64,000 nt of DNA from Ensifer adhaerens (GTDB taxonomy: Bacteria > Pseudomonadota > Alphaproteobacteria > Rhizobiales > Rhizobiaceae), in NCBI RefSeq assembly GCF_020035535.1, contig NZ_CP083350.1, forward strand, positions 1,498,501 through 1,562,500, given 5' to 3'. Shown piece after piece: positions 8,879-17,540 of the stretch. The notes under the pieces are model-generated. The model was not told the DNA's origin and did no database searches. It saw only the letters and a program-made list of their open reading frames with translations. The position numbers were made by a program, and so were the translations under genes. Each line of letters starts with the position of its first letter. The stretch's first letter is position 1.

Positions 8879-9286
8879 AAAAATGTTTCCGAGTAACGAT
8901 AGCGACAAGGCTGGAGCGGATTTCCGTCACCGTCAAGCGGCGAACCCCGAAAGAGTTGACGTTGATTTGTCGTAGGTCGACGCCTGTCAGGCCGAGATTG
9001 GAAGATCCTTCTGAGGTGGGCTGCCCACCGACGTTTGGACCCGTCCCTTCCGTTCAGGCTCCCGGCGTTTCCAGGTCGATGCCGGAGATCAGGACTGCTA
9101 CCCAGACCGCGTGATAGGCTGACCGTCGGTATAGTCTCCTCTAAAAAAGACCGTTGACAGGCTCGATATTGTTCTCTATCTGTTCTGATTATGGAAAACG
9201 CGACTCTAAGCATCATACGAATATCCCGCTGATCCGCCGCCTCGAGAGAGGCTGTAGTCAACTGCGTGTTTATTCGAGTTGTGTAG
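8879..9286. other. Intergenic region between divergent genes
   Basis: About 400 bp upstream of the TnsA-like/AAA-protease cluster. The part 8930-9150 shows no supported gene. The right end carries a sigma70-like promoter (listed separately). Confidence 0.4.
9154..9182 (+). promoter_or_regulatory. Sigma70-like promoter for the 9.3-14.5 kb cluster
   Basis: TTGACA (9154-9159) is followed, after 17 bp, by TATCTG (9177-9182). It lies about 100 bp before the first gene of the cluster and on the right strand. The -35 is perfect and the -10 is partial. Confidence 0.45.
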
Positions 9287-9883
9287 ATGAGTATTCAGTC
9301 GTTGCCCGCTGGCAAGACGTCACGTACGTCGCAAACCATTCTCTCCCAACCCAAATTTAGCAGATGTGTAGGCCGCTTCATCGCCAGGGACCAGTTGGCT
9401 CGCGATGTTGCATGTTTGCTGGATTTTGAAGATGCAGTTTCGAGTTGGAACTGCCGGTCTCTGCACCTTCGCCATGGATTTGATACCTATTCTCCCGATT
9501 TCGTCGCCGAACGTCAGTACGACGTTCTGGTGATCGATGTGATTGGGCAGCGCCGACCGCCCCAATGGGTGTCGGAAGCGGTCACCAGTCAAGGGTTCAC
9601 GTATCGGACAATGTCGCGCGGAGACATTGACCCTATCCGTCTGAGGAATTGCAAAGATCTGTTGCAATGCTCTGGTGGTGAAGTGAGCTTGGGAGACCGG
9701 GTGAGATTGTTGTCCGTTCTGGATCAGCACTATTCTCTAACCCTGGCTGAGAGCCTCTCCGTGTTCCAGGAGTCCAAGCCCATACTGGGTCTTGCAAACA
9801 TGGTCGTCGGTCGATTCATCGAGATTGATCTCGATACTGCGCTCATCGGACCCGAGACAGTTGTTCGCCGCTATCGCGGCTAA
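9287..9883 (+). CDS. Second TnsA-like nuclease-type protein
   Basis: This protein of 198 residues has the same layout as the TnsA-like gene at 5991, with little sequence identity. A basic start (GKTSRTSQTIL) is followed by ARDVACLLDFEDAVSSW, HLRHGFDTYSPDFVAERQYD where TnsA-type nucleases carry YxPDF, and VLVIDVIG in place of the next catalytic strand. The C-terminal LGLANMVVGRFIEIDLD plus ETVVRRY resembles the TnsA helical C-domain. It lies 60 bp upstream of the AAA+ protease gene and probably shares its transcript. No transposase partners are present. A role in recognising or cutting DNA is inference. Confidence 0.45.
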   Translation: MSIQSLPAGKTSRTSQTILSQPKFSRCVGRFIARDQLARDVACLLDFEDAVSSWNCRSLHLRHGFDTYSPDFVAERQYDVLVIDVIGQRRPPQWVSEAVTSQGFTYRTMSRGDIDPIRLRNCKDLLQCSGGEVSLGDRVRLLSVLDQHYSLTLAESLSVFQESKPILGLANMVVGRFIEIDLDTALIGPETVVRRYRG

Positions 9884-9943
9884 GCCCATCACACAACATT
9901 CCCCTGTTTGAAGTTCGCACCTCAGGTTGCGAGGAGGATAACT

Positions 9944-11914
9944 GTGCCTAAAACAAAGCATTCACTGAAAACGCCACAGGACGCCGCGTTGTACTGCACA
10001 CTTAGACGTGCACTCAGGAAGGCTCGCGATTTTAACAGAGGCTCGGACTGCGTGGTTCTGCTGAACGTTCCCTCAGACCAGTCGGGCGAGGATTACGATG
10101 CATGCGCCGAGAGTCTCTTGCTTCGCTTGTCTGTTGACCGAGACGACATGGCCTACGTGGTGATCGCCGCTACCGATAAGCCGCGCACCATCCTCAAGAA
10201 GATGGAAGGGGATTGCAACCGAAAGCGTCGCCTTCTGATTTTGAGGGAACAGGGTGCTGAACTTCCTTTTCAAGTTTCCCTGAAAGTTGACGTCGAAGCC
10301 GACATCCCGTCGATTTCGGCCATGGATTTTCGGATCGGCTGCCGGATCGCTTATCAGATCGATGTCACTCCCTCCGAAGCGAAAGCCGCGATGTCTTATC
10401 CACTGCCGCATGTTTGGGCTGCGTTACGGCGAGGTCGTCCAATCAGATCTGCTTTGGCGCGGCTGGCAGAGGCTTCCGCCGCCGCTGTCAGCCAGCCGAC
10501 GGAGAAGAGGGGAGGCCTCCCGCCATTGCAGGACATGTTCGGCTACGGAACAGCAAAGCACTGGGGACTTGAGCTTGCCCAGGACCTCATCGATTGGCAG
10601 CGAGGTCAGATCGATTGGTCGGAAGTCGACGCCGGTATCGTTCTTTCAGGACCACCAGGCGTTGGCAAGACGCAGTTTGCTGCTGCTCTTGCCCGACAAT
10701 GCAATGTGCCGATCATTGCGACATCTTTGGCTAGATGGCAGGCAAGAGGTCACCTTGGTGACCTATTAAAGGCCATGAGAACCGACTTCGAAAAGGCGAA
10801 GGAAAGTGCGCCTTGCATTCTGTTCTGTGATGAATTGGACAGTTTTGGCGACCGCAATTCCTTCTCGGCAGATAACAAAGACTACAGCACACAGGTGGTG
10901 AATGGGTTTCTCGAACACTTGGATGGCCTTGATGGACGCGAAGGCGTCGTCGTAATTGGCGCGACCAATGCTCTTGATCGTATCGATCCTGCCATCTTGC
11001 GGCCTGGGCGATTGGATAGACACGTGGCCATTCCCCTCCCAACTGCGACAGACAGGATCGCCATCCTTCAACAACAGCTTGGTCAATCACTGCCGAGAAA
11101 ACATCATCCAACGTTGATGGCAGCCACCGATGGGTTTTCTGGAGCTGATCTCGCGAAGGTGGCCCGAGATGCCAAACGGCTTGCCCGAAGGGCTAAGCGT
11201 GACTTGGGGGTGGCTGACATTATGAAATCGTTGCCAGAAATGGTGGCGATCACGGGCGAATTGCGTCGCGCGCTTGCTGTGCATGAGGCAGGCCATACCG
11301 TTGCGGTCGTCGCGCTTGACCATGGCACGTTCTACGGTGCGATGATCATCGATCATACTAGGAACGACAGTCAGACGGTCCCGGGTGGTGGCGCATATTT
11401 CGAGGTACCCAACGTCGGATACCGCACCGCGCAAACCTATAGGGATCGCATTGTGGTGTTGCTGGCGGGGATTGCTGCCGAGCAGGTGCTCCTTGGGGCA
11501 GTGAGTGACGGAGCTGGCGCAGGGCCGGACTCTGACCTCGCGCAAGCAACCCGGATCGCCACGATGCTACAGAGCGCTATGGGCATGGGTAATCGGCTTC
11601 GTCATAGCTTGGCGAAGAGCGACCGCGACCTTGAAACACTTCGCCTTCACGACCCCAGCGTCGCGATCTGGGTGGACGATCTACTCCGGACCGAATTTGA
11701 GCGAGCGAGGCAGATTATCCGCAATCAGCTGAAACTCGTTGAGGCTATTGCCGACGAGCTGGTGGCGAAGGGGAAAGTTTCTGCTGATCAGGTCGCAAAG
11801 ATGGCGGCTAAGCTCAACGCCGCCCCCACGCATACCGACCGTGGCCTGAAGTCTAGTACTCCTGCGGCCAATGATGCGCCTGCATTAAGCGCCCCTTTTC
11901 CCCCAGCTTCTTGA
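9944..11914 (+). CDS. Soluble FtsH-like AAA+ ATPase with M41 zinc protease domain
   Basis: A GTG at 9944 preceded by AGGAGG gives 656 residues. The first ~200 form an unrecognised domain where FtsH has its two membrane helices; no hydrophobic segment is visible, so the protein is probably cytosolic. The AAA+ module follows: Walker A GPPGVGKT (236-243), Walker B ILFCDELD (292-299) and the second region of homology with RPGRLDRH (353-360). The peptidase zinc site is HEAGH (447-451), with GPDSDLAQATRIATMLQ further on. All catalytic motifs are intact. The tail (TPAANDAPALSAPFPPAS) is disordered. It is followed 11 bp later by a metallophosphoesterase gene. It probably unfolds and degrades a specific partner rather than doing FtsH membrane housekeeping. 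Confidence 0.85.
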   Translation: MPKTKHSLKTPQDAALYCTLRRALRKARDFNRGSDCVVLLNVPSDQSGEDYDACAESLLLRLSVDRDDMAYVVIAATDKPRTILKKMEGDCNRKRRLLILREQGAELPFQVSLKVDVEADIPSISAMDFRIGCRIAYQIDVTPSEAKAAMSYPLPHVWAALRRGRPIRSALARLAEASAAAVSQPTEKRGGLPPLQDMFGYGTAKHWGLELAQDLIDWQRGQIDWSEVDAGIVLSGPPGVGKTQFAAALARQCNVPIIATSLARWQARGHLGDLLKAMRTDFEKAKESAPCILFCDELDSFGDRNSFSADNKDYSTQVVNGFLEHLDGLDGREGVVVIGATNALDRIDPAILRPGRLDRHVAIPLPTATDRIAILQQQLGQSLPRKHHPTLMAATDGFSGADLAKVARDAKRLARRAKRDLGVADIMKSLPEMVAITGELRRALAVHEAGHTVAVVALDHGTFYGAMIIDHTRNDSQTVPGGGAYFEVPNVGYRTAQTYRDRIVVLLAGIAAEQVLLGAVSDGAGAGPDSDLAQATRIATMLQSAMGMGNRLRHSLAKSDRDLETLRLHDPSVAIWVDDLLRTEFERARQIIRNQLKLVEAIADELVAKGKVSADQVAKMAAKLNAAPTHTDRGLKSSTPAANDAPALSAPFPPAS

Positions 11915-11925
11915 AGGTTACCGCC

Positions 11926-12732
11926 ATGAAAGCGTGGATCATCAGTGACATGCACGTCACACATGCCGATATGACAGCCGAATTCGACATCCCTCCAGCC
12001 GACATCTGCGTCTGCGCAGGCGACATTTCCGGCTTCCTTGCGTTCGGTCTCGAATTCCTGAAACGGCGGATCGCTCCAACAATGCCGGTCGTCGTGGTCC
12101 TTGGGAACCACGACTACTACGGGAACACCATCGACGGTGCCTTATCGGCAGCACGCGAAGGCACGGACGAATGCAACATCCATCCACTGGAAAACGAAAC
12201 GCTCGAAATCGATCACGTCAGGATCATTGGTGCGACGCTCTGGACTGACTATCAGATTCCATGGGGCATCGATGATGAGTTGCCGCTTCCTGATCGTGCC
12301 GAGGCAGCCGTCCACTTCTGCCGACGAAACATGCTCGATTTCCGCGAAATCTATGGCTCGCCTCCGTTTCGTGAGGGGATGCCCAAGCTTATCACGAGCC
12401 GCGAGATCATCGGCCGACATGTAGAAAGCAAGGCGTTCATCTCTGGTGAAATGACAAGATCCTGGACCGGCAAGACCGTCGTCCTAACCCACCATGCGCC
12501 GTCTCCACGATCATTGTTGAAGCAGTACAAGGGTCATGCCACCAACGCTGCCTTTGCCAGTGATCTCACAGATGTCATCCAAACCGGGCGGCCGGATGTC
12601 TGGATTCACGGCCACATCCATCAGTTCCAGGACTACGTCGAAGGGCATACGCGGGTGATCTGCAACCCGCTCGGCTATCGGCATGAGCGCGGCAAAAACG
12701 GATATCGCCCCGGCTTCGTCATCGAACTTTGA
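11926..12732 (+). CDS. Calcineurin-like metallophosphoesterase
   Basis: This 268-residue protein starts MKAWIISDMHVTH, with GAAGG ahead of the ATG. All metal-binding motifs of the family are present in order: D-x-H (SDMH), GDISGF, GNHDYYGN, THHAPSP and GHIHQF. The gene directly follows the AAA+ protease gene, which suggests one operon. The substrate cannot be told from sequence; relatives act on nucleotides, phosphodiesters or phosphoproteins. Its pairing with a soluble AAA+ protease is the unusual aspect. Confidence 0.8.
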   Translation: MKAWIISDMHVTHADMTAEFDIPPADICVCAGDISGFLAFGLEFLKRRIAPTMPVVVVLGNHDYYGNTIDGALSAAREGTDECNIHPLENETLEIDHVRIIGATLWTDYQIPWGIDDELPLPDRAEAAVHFCRRNMLDFREIYGSPPFREGMPKLITSREIIGRHVESKAFISGEMTRSWTGKTVVLTHHAPSPRSLLKQYKGHATNAAFASDLTDVIQTGRPDVWIHGHIHQFQDYVEGHTRVICNPLGYRHERGKNGYRPGFVIEL

Positions 12733-12772
12733 ACCAGAACGTATGTGAGCGCACCCAAAGGAGTAAAATCTA

Positions 12773-13561
12773 ATGTCCAGCAAGCTCGTTCTAAAGCCGC
12801 TTTGGAGCAATGGCTCCTGCACGTATGCGGTCACCTTCAAGAAGATGTCGGCGGAAGACAGGCGAGAAGTCGAACAACTCGCTGACGAGGCAGGTTACAT
12901 TCGTGATGATATCATTTGGGCACCCCCCACGGTGGTACGGGGTGTGTCGGAGTTTTTCCGTGTGATGAAACAAGCCGGTTTCGGCCTGGAATTCGACGAT
13001 CCTGAAGACGCTCCCTTCGACCTTCAACGGCTGCATCTCTCAGCAGATACGCGAAGGGCTCTGGAAGGGCTTAAGGGCTTCGAATTGTACCACCTGTCAG
13101 GCTGGACGCCCGTGCAGGCAGAAGGAAGATTAGACGGACATCATTTCTATTTTCGTGCGCGCGGCAGTTACTGGCGTTTCGAAGTGGGCGGCAACGAACG
13201 ATTTACGCGATCACCGAGATGGTGGCACGAGGAATCTTGGCCATCCGTGACAGGTTTCGAAGCGGGTTATATGTCCGATGAAGATGCCGTTTGTTGCATT
13301 CTGAAGGCCATCGATATTTTCCGAAACGGGGACAATAGTCATTTTAGCCCGGAACATCCGGAATATGAGCGGACGGTCCTGCAGGGTTGGTCGGCAGGAG
13401 CCCTCAGCCTACGGATCGTTACGATCCGGCTTGGTATCTCTGGTGAAGAGGCCATCCGACGAATGCGGACGTGGGAGATCGAAGTGCCGTATACTGCTGA
13501 CCGGGAGGTTCAACATGTGGAAGCGCTGCCGGTCCGCAGACTCAAGCCTCGTCCATCATGA
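12773..13561 (+). CDS. Hypothetical 262-residue protein in the AAA-protease cluster
   Basis: A strong AAAGGAG site precedes the ATG, and only 40 bp separate it from the phosphoesterase gene. The protein is soluble, with an N-terminal MSSKLVLKPLWSNGSCTYAV. The central region has many aromatics (GHHFYFRARGSYWRFEVGG, SPRWWHEESW). A C-terminal helical part (GWSAGALSLRIVTIRLGIS) looks like a small helix-turn-helix-like segment. No family is recognised. Co-transcription with the protease and phosphoesterase is likely from spacing. Confidence 0.65.
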   Translation: MSSKLVLKPLWSNGSCTYAVTFKKMSAEDRREVEQLADEAGYIRDDIIWAPPTVVRGVSEFFRVMKQAGFGLEFDDPEDAPFDLQRLHLSADTRRALEGLKGFELYHLSGWTPVQAEGRLDGHHFYFRARGSYWRFEVGGNERFTRSPRWWHEESWPSVTGFEAGYMSDEDAVCCILKAIDIFRNGDNSHFSPEHPEYERTVLQGWSAGALSLRIVTIRLGISGEEAIRRMRTWEIEVPYTADREVQHVEALPVRRLKPRPS

Positions 13562-13794
13562 GCGCCTATAGAGCAGAGGTGGTGGTGTTGTTTGGCTATT
13601 CACATACCAAGGCCGAGTTGGGGGAGACCAGTGGCAATCACACGTGAGCGTGTGGCTGTCTTGCTCATCGATCCTCGGGAGAACCTAGACGTGAGCCATT
13701 TCGGCGCGACTTGCTGGTGAGAATTTCGGCGCTTTACTTCTGGCAGAAAGCGGATTCCAATTTCCAAAGAGGCAATACGCAGCCGAGTGTAGAG
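13562..13794. other. Short spacer in the cluster
   Basis: About 230 bp without a gene. It contains a small stem CACACGTGAGCGTGTG near 13644. The reading frame of the next gene extends back to a TTG at 13711, but that extension has no ribosome site. Confidence 0.4.
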
Positions 13795-14193
13795 ATGGAA
13801 ACCATTATAGAAGAATTGCTGGATATGGCGGTTCATAAGATAAAGAAATTCGAAAGTGTCGTTCAGCTCAACGAAGGCGGATTGCAGACGGCTGGAGCCG
13901 TTTTAGTTAAGGCCTACGACATGTACCAAGAAAATCCGGAAGTTTGGGCAGAGGAAGGCGAAGCGTTCATCGCAAAGCATTACAGTGACAAGCTTCGCGT
14001 TCTGTGCCTGATGTTTGAGCTGACGGTACTGCACGCGAAGGCTCTTGCCTCCATCCGTCTCATTAACGCCGGATTTGATCCGAAAGCCGACGAGCGCATC
14101 CGATTGCTCAACGCTACCCTGAAGTTCGGCGGCAGCTTCAGGGATAAGATGCGCGTACTCCCTACATTAACTATGGCAACCGAACCGACGTGA
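13795..14193 (+). CDS. Hypothetical helical protein
   Basis: I chose the ATG at 13795 (METIIEELLDMAVHKIKKF), giving 132 residues. A TTG at 13711 is also in frame but reads less protein-like. The sequence is almost all amphipathic helix: GGLQTAGAVLVKAYDMYQ, then DKLRVLCLMFELTVLHAKAL, and ends TLTMATEPT. No family is recognised. It lies in the same direction as the preceding cluster, followed by another small gene. Confidence 0.5.
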   Translation: METIIEELLDMAVHKIKKFESVVQLNEGGLQTAGAVLVKAYDMYQENPEVWAEEGEAFIAKHYSDKLRVLCLMFELTVLHAKALASIRLINAGFDPKADERIRLLNATLKFGGSFRDKMRVLPTLTMATEPT

Positions 14194-14239
14194 GGACGGA
14201 TTGAATTGGATATAGGCTCCGTAGGAAAGCGAGGCCTAA

Positions 14240-14470
14240 ATGTTCAACGAAGTACATGAAATTATTGAGGATTACGACCGGGACAAACGTGCACGCGCCG
14301 AAGAATTTTACGGCGAGTTGTTCGAAATGCTGCATGGTCTGGATGCAACGATCAGGGAGCCGCATGATAATGATGAAGACCGGACTGCGCTCCTTGCCGA
14401 AATGAAAGAGATCGCCTCAAATGCTCCACTTCCCGCATACTTGGCCACGGTAGCCACATCATTTTATTGA
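14240..14470 (+). CDS. Small acidic hypothetical protein
   Basis: A 76-residue protein, MFNEVHEIIEDYDRDKRARA with ATIREPHDNDEDRTALLAEM, is very acidic in its second half. An AGGAAAGCGAGG stretch lies upstream of the ATG. It is the last gene of the plus-strand cluster. Size and acidity would suit an antitoxin-, inhibitor- or DNA-mimic-like role, but no motif proves this. Confidence 0.5.
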   Translation: MFNEVHEIIEDYDRDKRARAEEFYGELFEMLHGLDATIREPHDNDEDRTALLAEMKEIASNAPLPAYLATVATSFY

Positions 14471-14595
14471 TTCAATACTGCTGCTAGCCGGTGCCGGTTT
14501 AGCCAACAACAAAAAAAGCAGACGGGATTCCTTCCGAACATCGTGCACGATCTTCAAGCCGACTTCACAACGGAGGGCCCATCCTGCGGGACTGT

Positions 14596-15013
14596 ACTAT
14601 TGGCTATTGATGGCCGGTTTCAAGTGAAAATTTGGCAATCGGCGCGCTTACAAACGGCGACTGATCCCTGACTGGAAGCATATGCTTACGATTGTCAACA
14701 TATGCTTCTGACGTGACCAATTGCGAAGATGGAAAGGCGGCGACGACGACTATCGCCGTCGGCTGCTTCGTTTCGTCCCATCGAAGAAGCGAGGCGGCTT
14801 TCTGCGGGCCCAAGCCACGAATTTTTGTATCGCAGGCTCTTCGACGGGTTGGATATGACGGGAAGTCGCGGCCGCGTCGCTCATGCCTTGCGCGGCATTT
14901 AGTAGTCGGTCACCCAGCCGGGCTTATCTCTCAGCATCGGACTCTCCAAGAATTGGTTCGTGCCAAAGTAGCGGCCGGATCCATTCGGCGCAATAGCTTC
15001 GCAAAACGTTCGA
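14596..15013. repeat. Imperfect direct repeat, family 1, copy A
   Basis: About 400 bp, recurring at 19728-20285 in the same orientation. The repeat starts CTATTGGCTATT.ATGGCCGG and contains TTTGGCAATCGGCGCGCTTA, GACCAATTGCGAAGA, CGGCTTTCTGCGGGCC, AAGTCGCGGCCGCG and TTCGTGCCAAAGTAGCGGC. Copy B carries about 145 extra bp after the first block. Copy A has a short duplication around 14690-14712, with CATATGCTT twice. The minus strand carries a conserved micro-ORF (separate entry). Confidence 0.7.
14894..14932 (-). CDS. Conserved 12-codon micro-ORF, copy A
   Basis: The minus strand reads GGAGAGTCCG followed by ATG and the peptide MLRDKPGWVTDY, then TAA. The second repeat copy (20155-20193) encodes the same peptide. 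The three base differences between the copies inside the ORF are CTG/TTG, GTG/GTA and TAA/TAG, all silent. A GGAG lies 6 nt before the ATG. It may be a leader peptide, or the end of a once-longer gene. Confidence 0.4.
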
Positions 15014-15200
15014 TGCGGCCGTCGGTCAGGAAGCGCTCGAAGATGTCACGACGCGAGATGCCATAACGGAGCGTCCGCGAGATTCGACTTACCCGAGACA
15101 CGCGGCACGGTCGCCTGCCAGAGAGTGAAGAGGTCTTTGACGATCGCTGCAGCGCGATCCGGTGACGCGCGGCGACACGAGCCTCGGAGCTTTGGCTCGG
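15010..15200 (-). pseudogene. IS66-type transposase (TnpC) remnant
   Basis: Two minus-strand frames join into a recognisable IS66 TnpC C-terminal stretch: LWQATVPRVSGKSNLADA, then after a one-base shift LRYGISRRDIFERFLTDGRI. IS66 transposases carry L..RLPGKS.LA.AIRYALSRW..L.RFLDDGRIEI here. The usual IDNN.VERAIRP continuation is absent. It abuts repeat copy A. Confidence 0.5.
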
Positions 15201-15541
15201 AACAATTTCCTCTATCTCCCCGAGCTTCACCATGCGCTCGACGGTCTCCGTCAAGGTGACGCCGTCATTGCCTTGATCTTTACGCACAAGCTTGTTGGAG
15301 GCGGCGTACCCGGCCACTTGCAGAATGCGGCGATGGCCGTTCAAGTCCGTGCAACGCACTCATTGGCTCGACTGTCCTCGAAGCGATAGGATCCGTCGTC
15401 GGCAAGTTGACACAGGCTTCGGCGGGGAGAAAAGCCGCTGCGGCTGAGCACCTATTCACGCGACGTGGACGCACGTTTAGGCGGGTTCACCATTGGGTAA
15501 GAGCGTGCGGGTAGGGTCCGGTTGCGACGGAGACCTGTTGA
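15201..15541. other. About 340 bp of probable decayed sequence
   Basis: A minus-strand frame continues upstream of the IS66 remnant with GNDGVTLTETVERMVKLG, without a recognisable family or start. No intact gene was seen. Confidence 0.35.
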
Positions 15542-16135
15542 ATGCCTGATAACGAAAAACTAAAGAACGCTGCTCATGAGATTGGACATTATGTATTCGC
15601 CCGGCGCTATGGCGTGCGGTTGAAATTCGTCAGTATCATGATGGGGGAAAGTACGCTGCCGTCCAATGGGCTAGAAAAAGGAAACAGGCTGAGCGACGAT
15701 GAGCATATTGACTTTTCGCTAGCTGGATGGGCTGCAGAAACTTACGTTAAAACGCACTCGCGGCAAGACGATACGTTTGATCAACGGACTTTTTCGCGCG
15801 CAAGATTCGTATGTGGTAATGGGAGTGGATGGCCGTTGGGTCTTCTCGGTCAAGGGCCCTCTGATATCGCCGTTTTAGTGCGGGCGGGTGTAGCTCGGTC
15901 ACGGCTACTGAATCCGTCGAAGACCCTATTGGGCCTCGGTGGCATCATTCATTCGCAGAAAGTAATGTTTTACAGACTTGTTGATTGCCTCCTGACCGAA
16001 AGCTTCCTTTCGCCCGAGGCTTTAGAGACGGTAGCCTCTGGTCGAGAAATCACGCCAGAAATTAGAGGCCGAAATGAGAGTGCAAGAATGGAAGCGCTGA
16101 TGAGAGGGGATCTTTTCAATGTACCGGCACGTTAA
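15542..16135 (+). CDS. Stand-alone M41-like zinc peptidase domain protein
   Basis: This protein of 197 residues has GGAG upstream of the ATG. HEIGHYVFARRYGV at residues 12-25 is an HExxH zinc site in the M41 (FtsH peptidase) style, followed by the family-like FSLAGWAAETYV (about 60-71). The ATPase module is absent. The rest, including NGSGWPLGLLGQGPSDIAVL, follows the M41 layout only loosely, so a third zinc ligand is not certain. Relatives of this type could serve as a peptidase, or as an inactive partner of the AAA+ protein at 9944. Its 3' end overlaps a convergent membrane-protein gene by 20 bp. Confidence 0.55.
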   Translation: MPDNEKLKNAAHEIGHYVFARRYGVRLKFVSIMMGESTLPSNGLEKGNRLSDDEHIDFSLAGWAAETYVKTHSRQDDTFDQRTFSRARFVCGNGSGWPLGLLGQGPSDIAVLVRAGVARSRLLNPSKTLLGLGGIIHSQKVMFYRLVDCLLTESFLSPEALETVASGREITPEIRGRNESARMEALMRGDLFNVPAR

Positions 16136-16823
16136 TCCATGAGTTCAATTTTTCATTTGCAGCACGTGCTCGCTCGATGTCGGCGGGGTTGAAAAGAATG
16201 AACCGGAAATTCTTTCCAGTTTCCGAGCGTAGGGCAAGTTTGGTGAACCTTTGCTCTATTGTAAGGGTCGTCTGCGCCATGTCGGAAAAAGCCGCGAAGC
16301 CTACGGTGAAGCCATCTGGGTCAAGAGTCGTTTTCCCTGGAGAATACACACCTCTACCACCGACACAGCAGATATTCGCAATGCATGCGTTAACGATTGC
16401 CGTGGAGTGAGTTGATTTTCCGCTCCACCTCAAGGTGAGCAGCTCCCGCACCGAACTTCTCATCCAAATGAGCGTGTTCGATAAGCACGCAGAAGTTAGA
16501 ACTGCTCCTGGAGCAGCGAGTAGCGCTTCAAAAGATGGTCCGTGGGAATTGATCTGTCCGAGGCAGAGCAACGTGAGCGTCATGAAGAGGATTGAGGATG
16601 CGCAAGCGGACAAAACCTTCGTCCTTGCTCTGCTTAGCTGCGCTTGCCAAAGCCGATGATCTGCACCGCAAAGCAACTCGATCATTTGCTCATCCGCACC
16701 CAAAACGTCTTCTATCAAGTCATTCCGCTCCATGGCGAAACGCTTGGCGGCGCTAACAGCAGCCGCACGATCCCGCTCGATCACACTCGATAGTCTCTCA
16801 CCACATCCCTCTATCGTCCTCAT
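16116..16823 (-). CDS. Hypothetical two-span membrane protein
   Basis: About 235 residues from the ATG at 16823 (MRTIEGCGERLSSVIERD); a GTG three codons earlier is also possible. A long charged N-terminal helix is followed by two hydrophobic segments (about LSACASSILFMTLTLLCLG and PGAVLTSACLSNTLIWM). A soluble C-terminal domain then follows, with a Gly-rich VGGRGVYSPGKTTLDPDG loop. No family is recognised. It is convergent with and overlaps the M41-like gene at the 3' ends. Confidence 0.5.
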   Translation of the reverse strand: MRTIEGCGERLSSVIERDRAAAVSAAKRFAMERNDLIEDVLGADEQMIELLCGADHRLWQAQLSRARTKVLSACASSILFMTLTLLCLGQINSHGPSFEALLAAPGAVLTSACLSNTLIWMRSSVRELLTLRWSGKSTHSTAIVNACIANICCVGGRGVYSPGKTTLDPDGFTVGFAAFSDMAQTTLTIEQRFTKLALRSETGKNFRFILFNPADIERARAANEKLNSWINVPVH

Positions 16824-16832
16824 ACTGTCCAC

Positions 16833-17540
16833 TACTCCGGCCCCACATTGAGTAATGGTGAACTGACTTTTCGTGGGCGCAAAGCGTTTGCTTCTGGCCG
16901 ATTCGGGGCCGTAGCAAGATGGTGCAGGATTTGAGATCGGCAGCGCGTGGATAGGGGGGCGGGCGGATTGGAGTCACTGGTTTCTCAGCGAGAGACATAT
17001 CATTCACTATGGCACACACCACTCAATGCCTGACGTCGTGGCAACGGCTAAGGGCTGGCTTCACCCCAACCCGTGAGATCCTTGTCCGCGACAATCTTGA
17101 CAAGGTTCCCAGCAGATCATCGAGCGCCGCTGGAAATTGCGACTTGCTGTGTGAAAGGGACGTCCAGCTTCCACCTTTGATTGGAAAAGACATCCTAAGT
17201 TAACTCAGGATGTCCTTAGCAAAATACGGATAGCCTGAGTTTACCGCAAATGACCTTTGCGCGGCGATCACCTGCTTTTGGCTCGATGAAAAACCCGCGG
17301 CGCATCGAAGGTAGGGATCTCAAAAGTATCGGACGGCAAATTGTCTCTCTCCACTGTGGCTCACCCCTTCGGCATCACCCGCGTAATTCTGGCTGAGTAA
17401 GCGTGGGGTGCGCATAGACACCCACCGTTGCTAGGGCGAAATCTTCTAATCGCCCATCAAAGCGCGACGATGTGAACAGGAGTTGACACGGCCAATAATC
17501 GACCGAACACTCATAGTATCGCGTTTACTGAGACTAAAAA
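16833..17540. other. About 700 bp without a convincing gene
   Basis: Small frames (16798-17022 minus, 17009-17203 plus) lack ribosome sites and family features. The main structure is a 26-bp palindrome at 17189-17214 (separate entry). Confidence 0.4.
17189..17214. repeat. 26-bp near-perfect palindrome
   Basis: Outer arms GACATCCT and AGGATGTC enclose AGTTAACT, itself self-complementary; only one pair mismatches. Neither side has the T-run of a simple terminator. It could be an operator, a recombinase site or a remnant of an element end. Confidence 0.45.

Noticed and set aside
14604..14813. 69-codon minus-strand frame in repeat copy A
   Set aside because: The equivalent frame is not kept in copy B, so it is not under selection.
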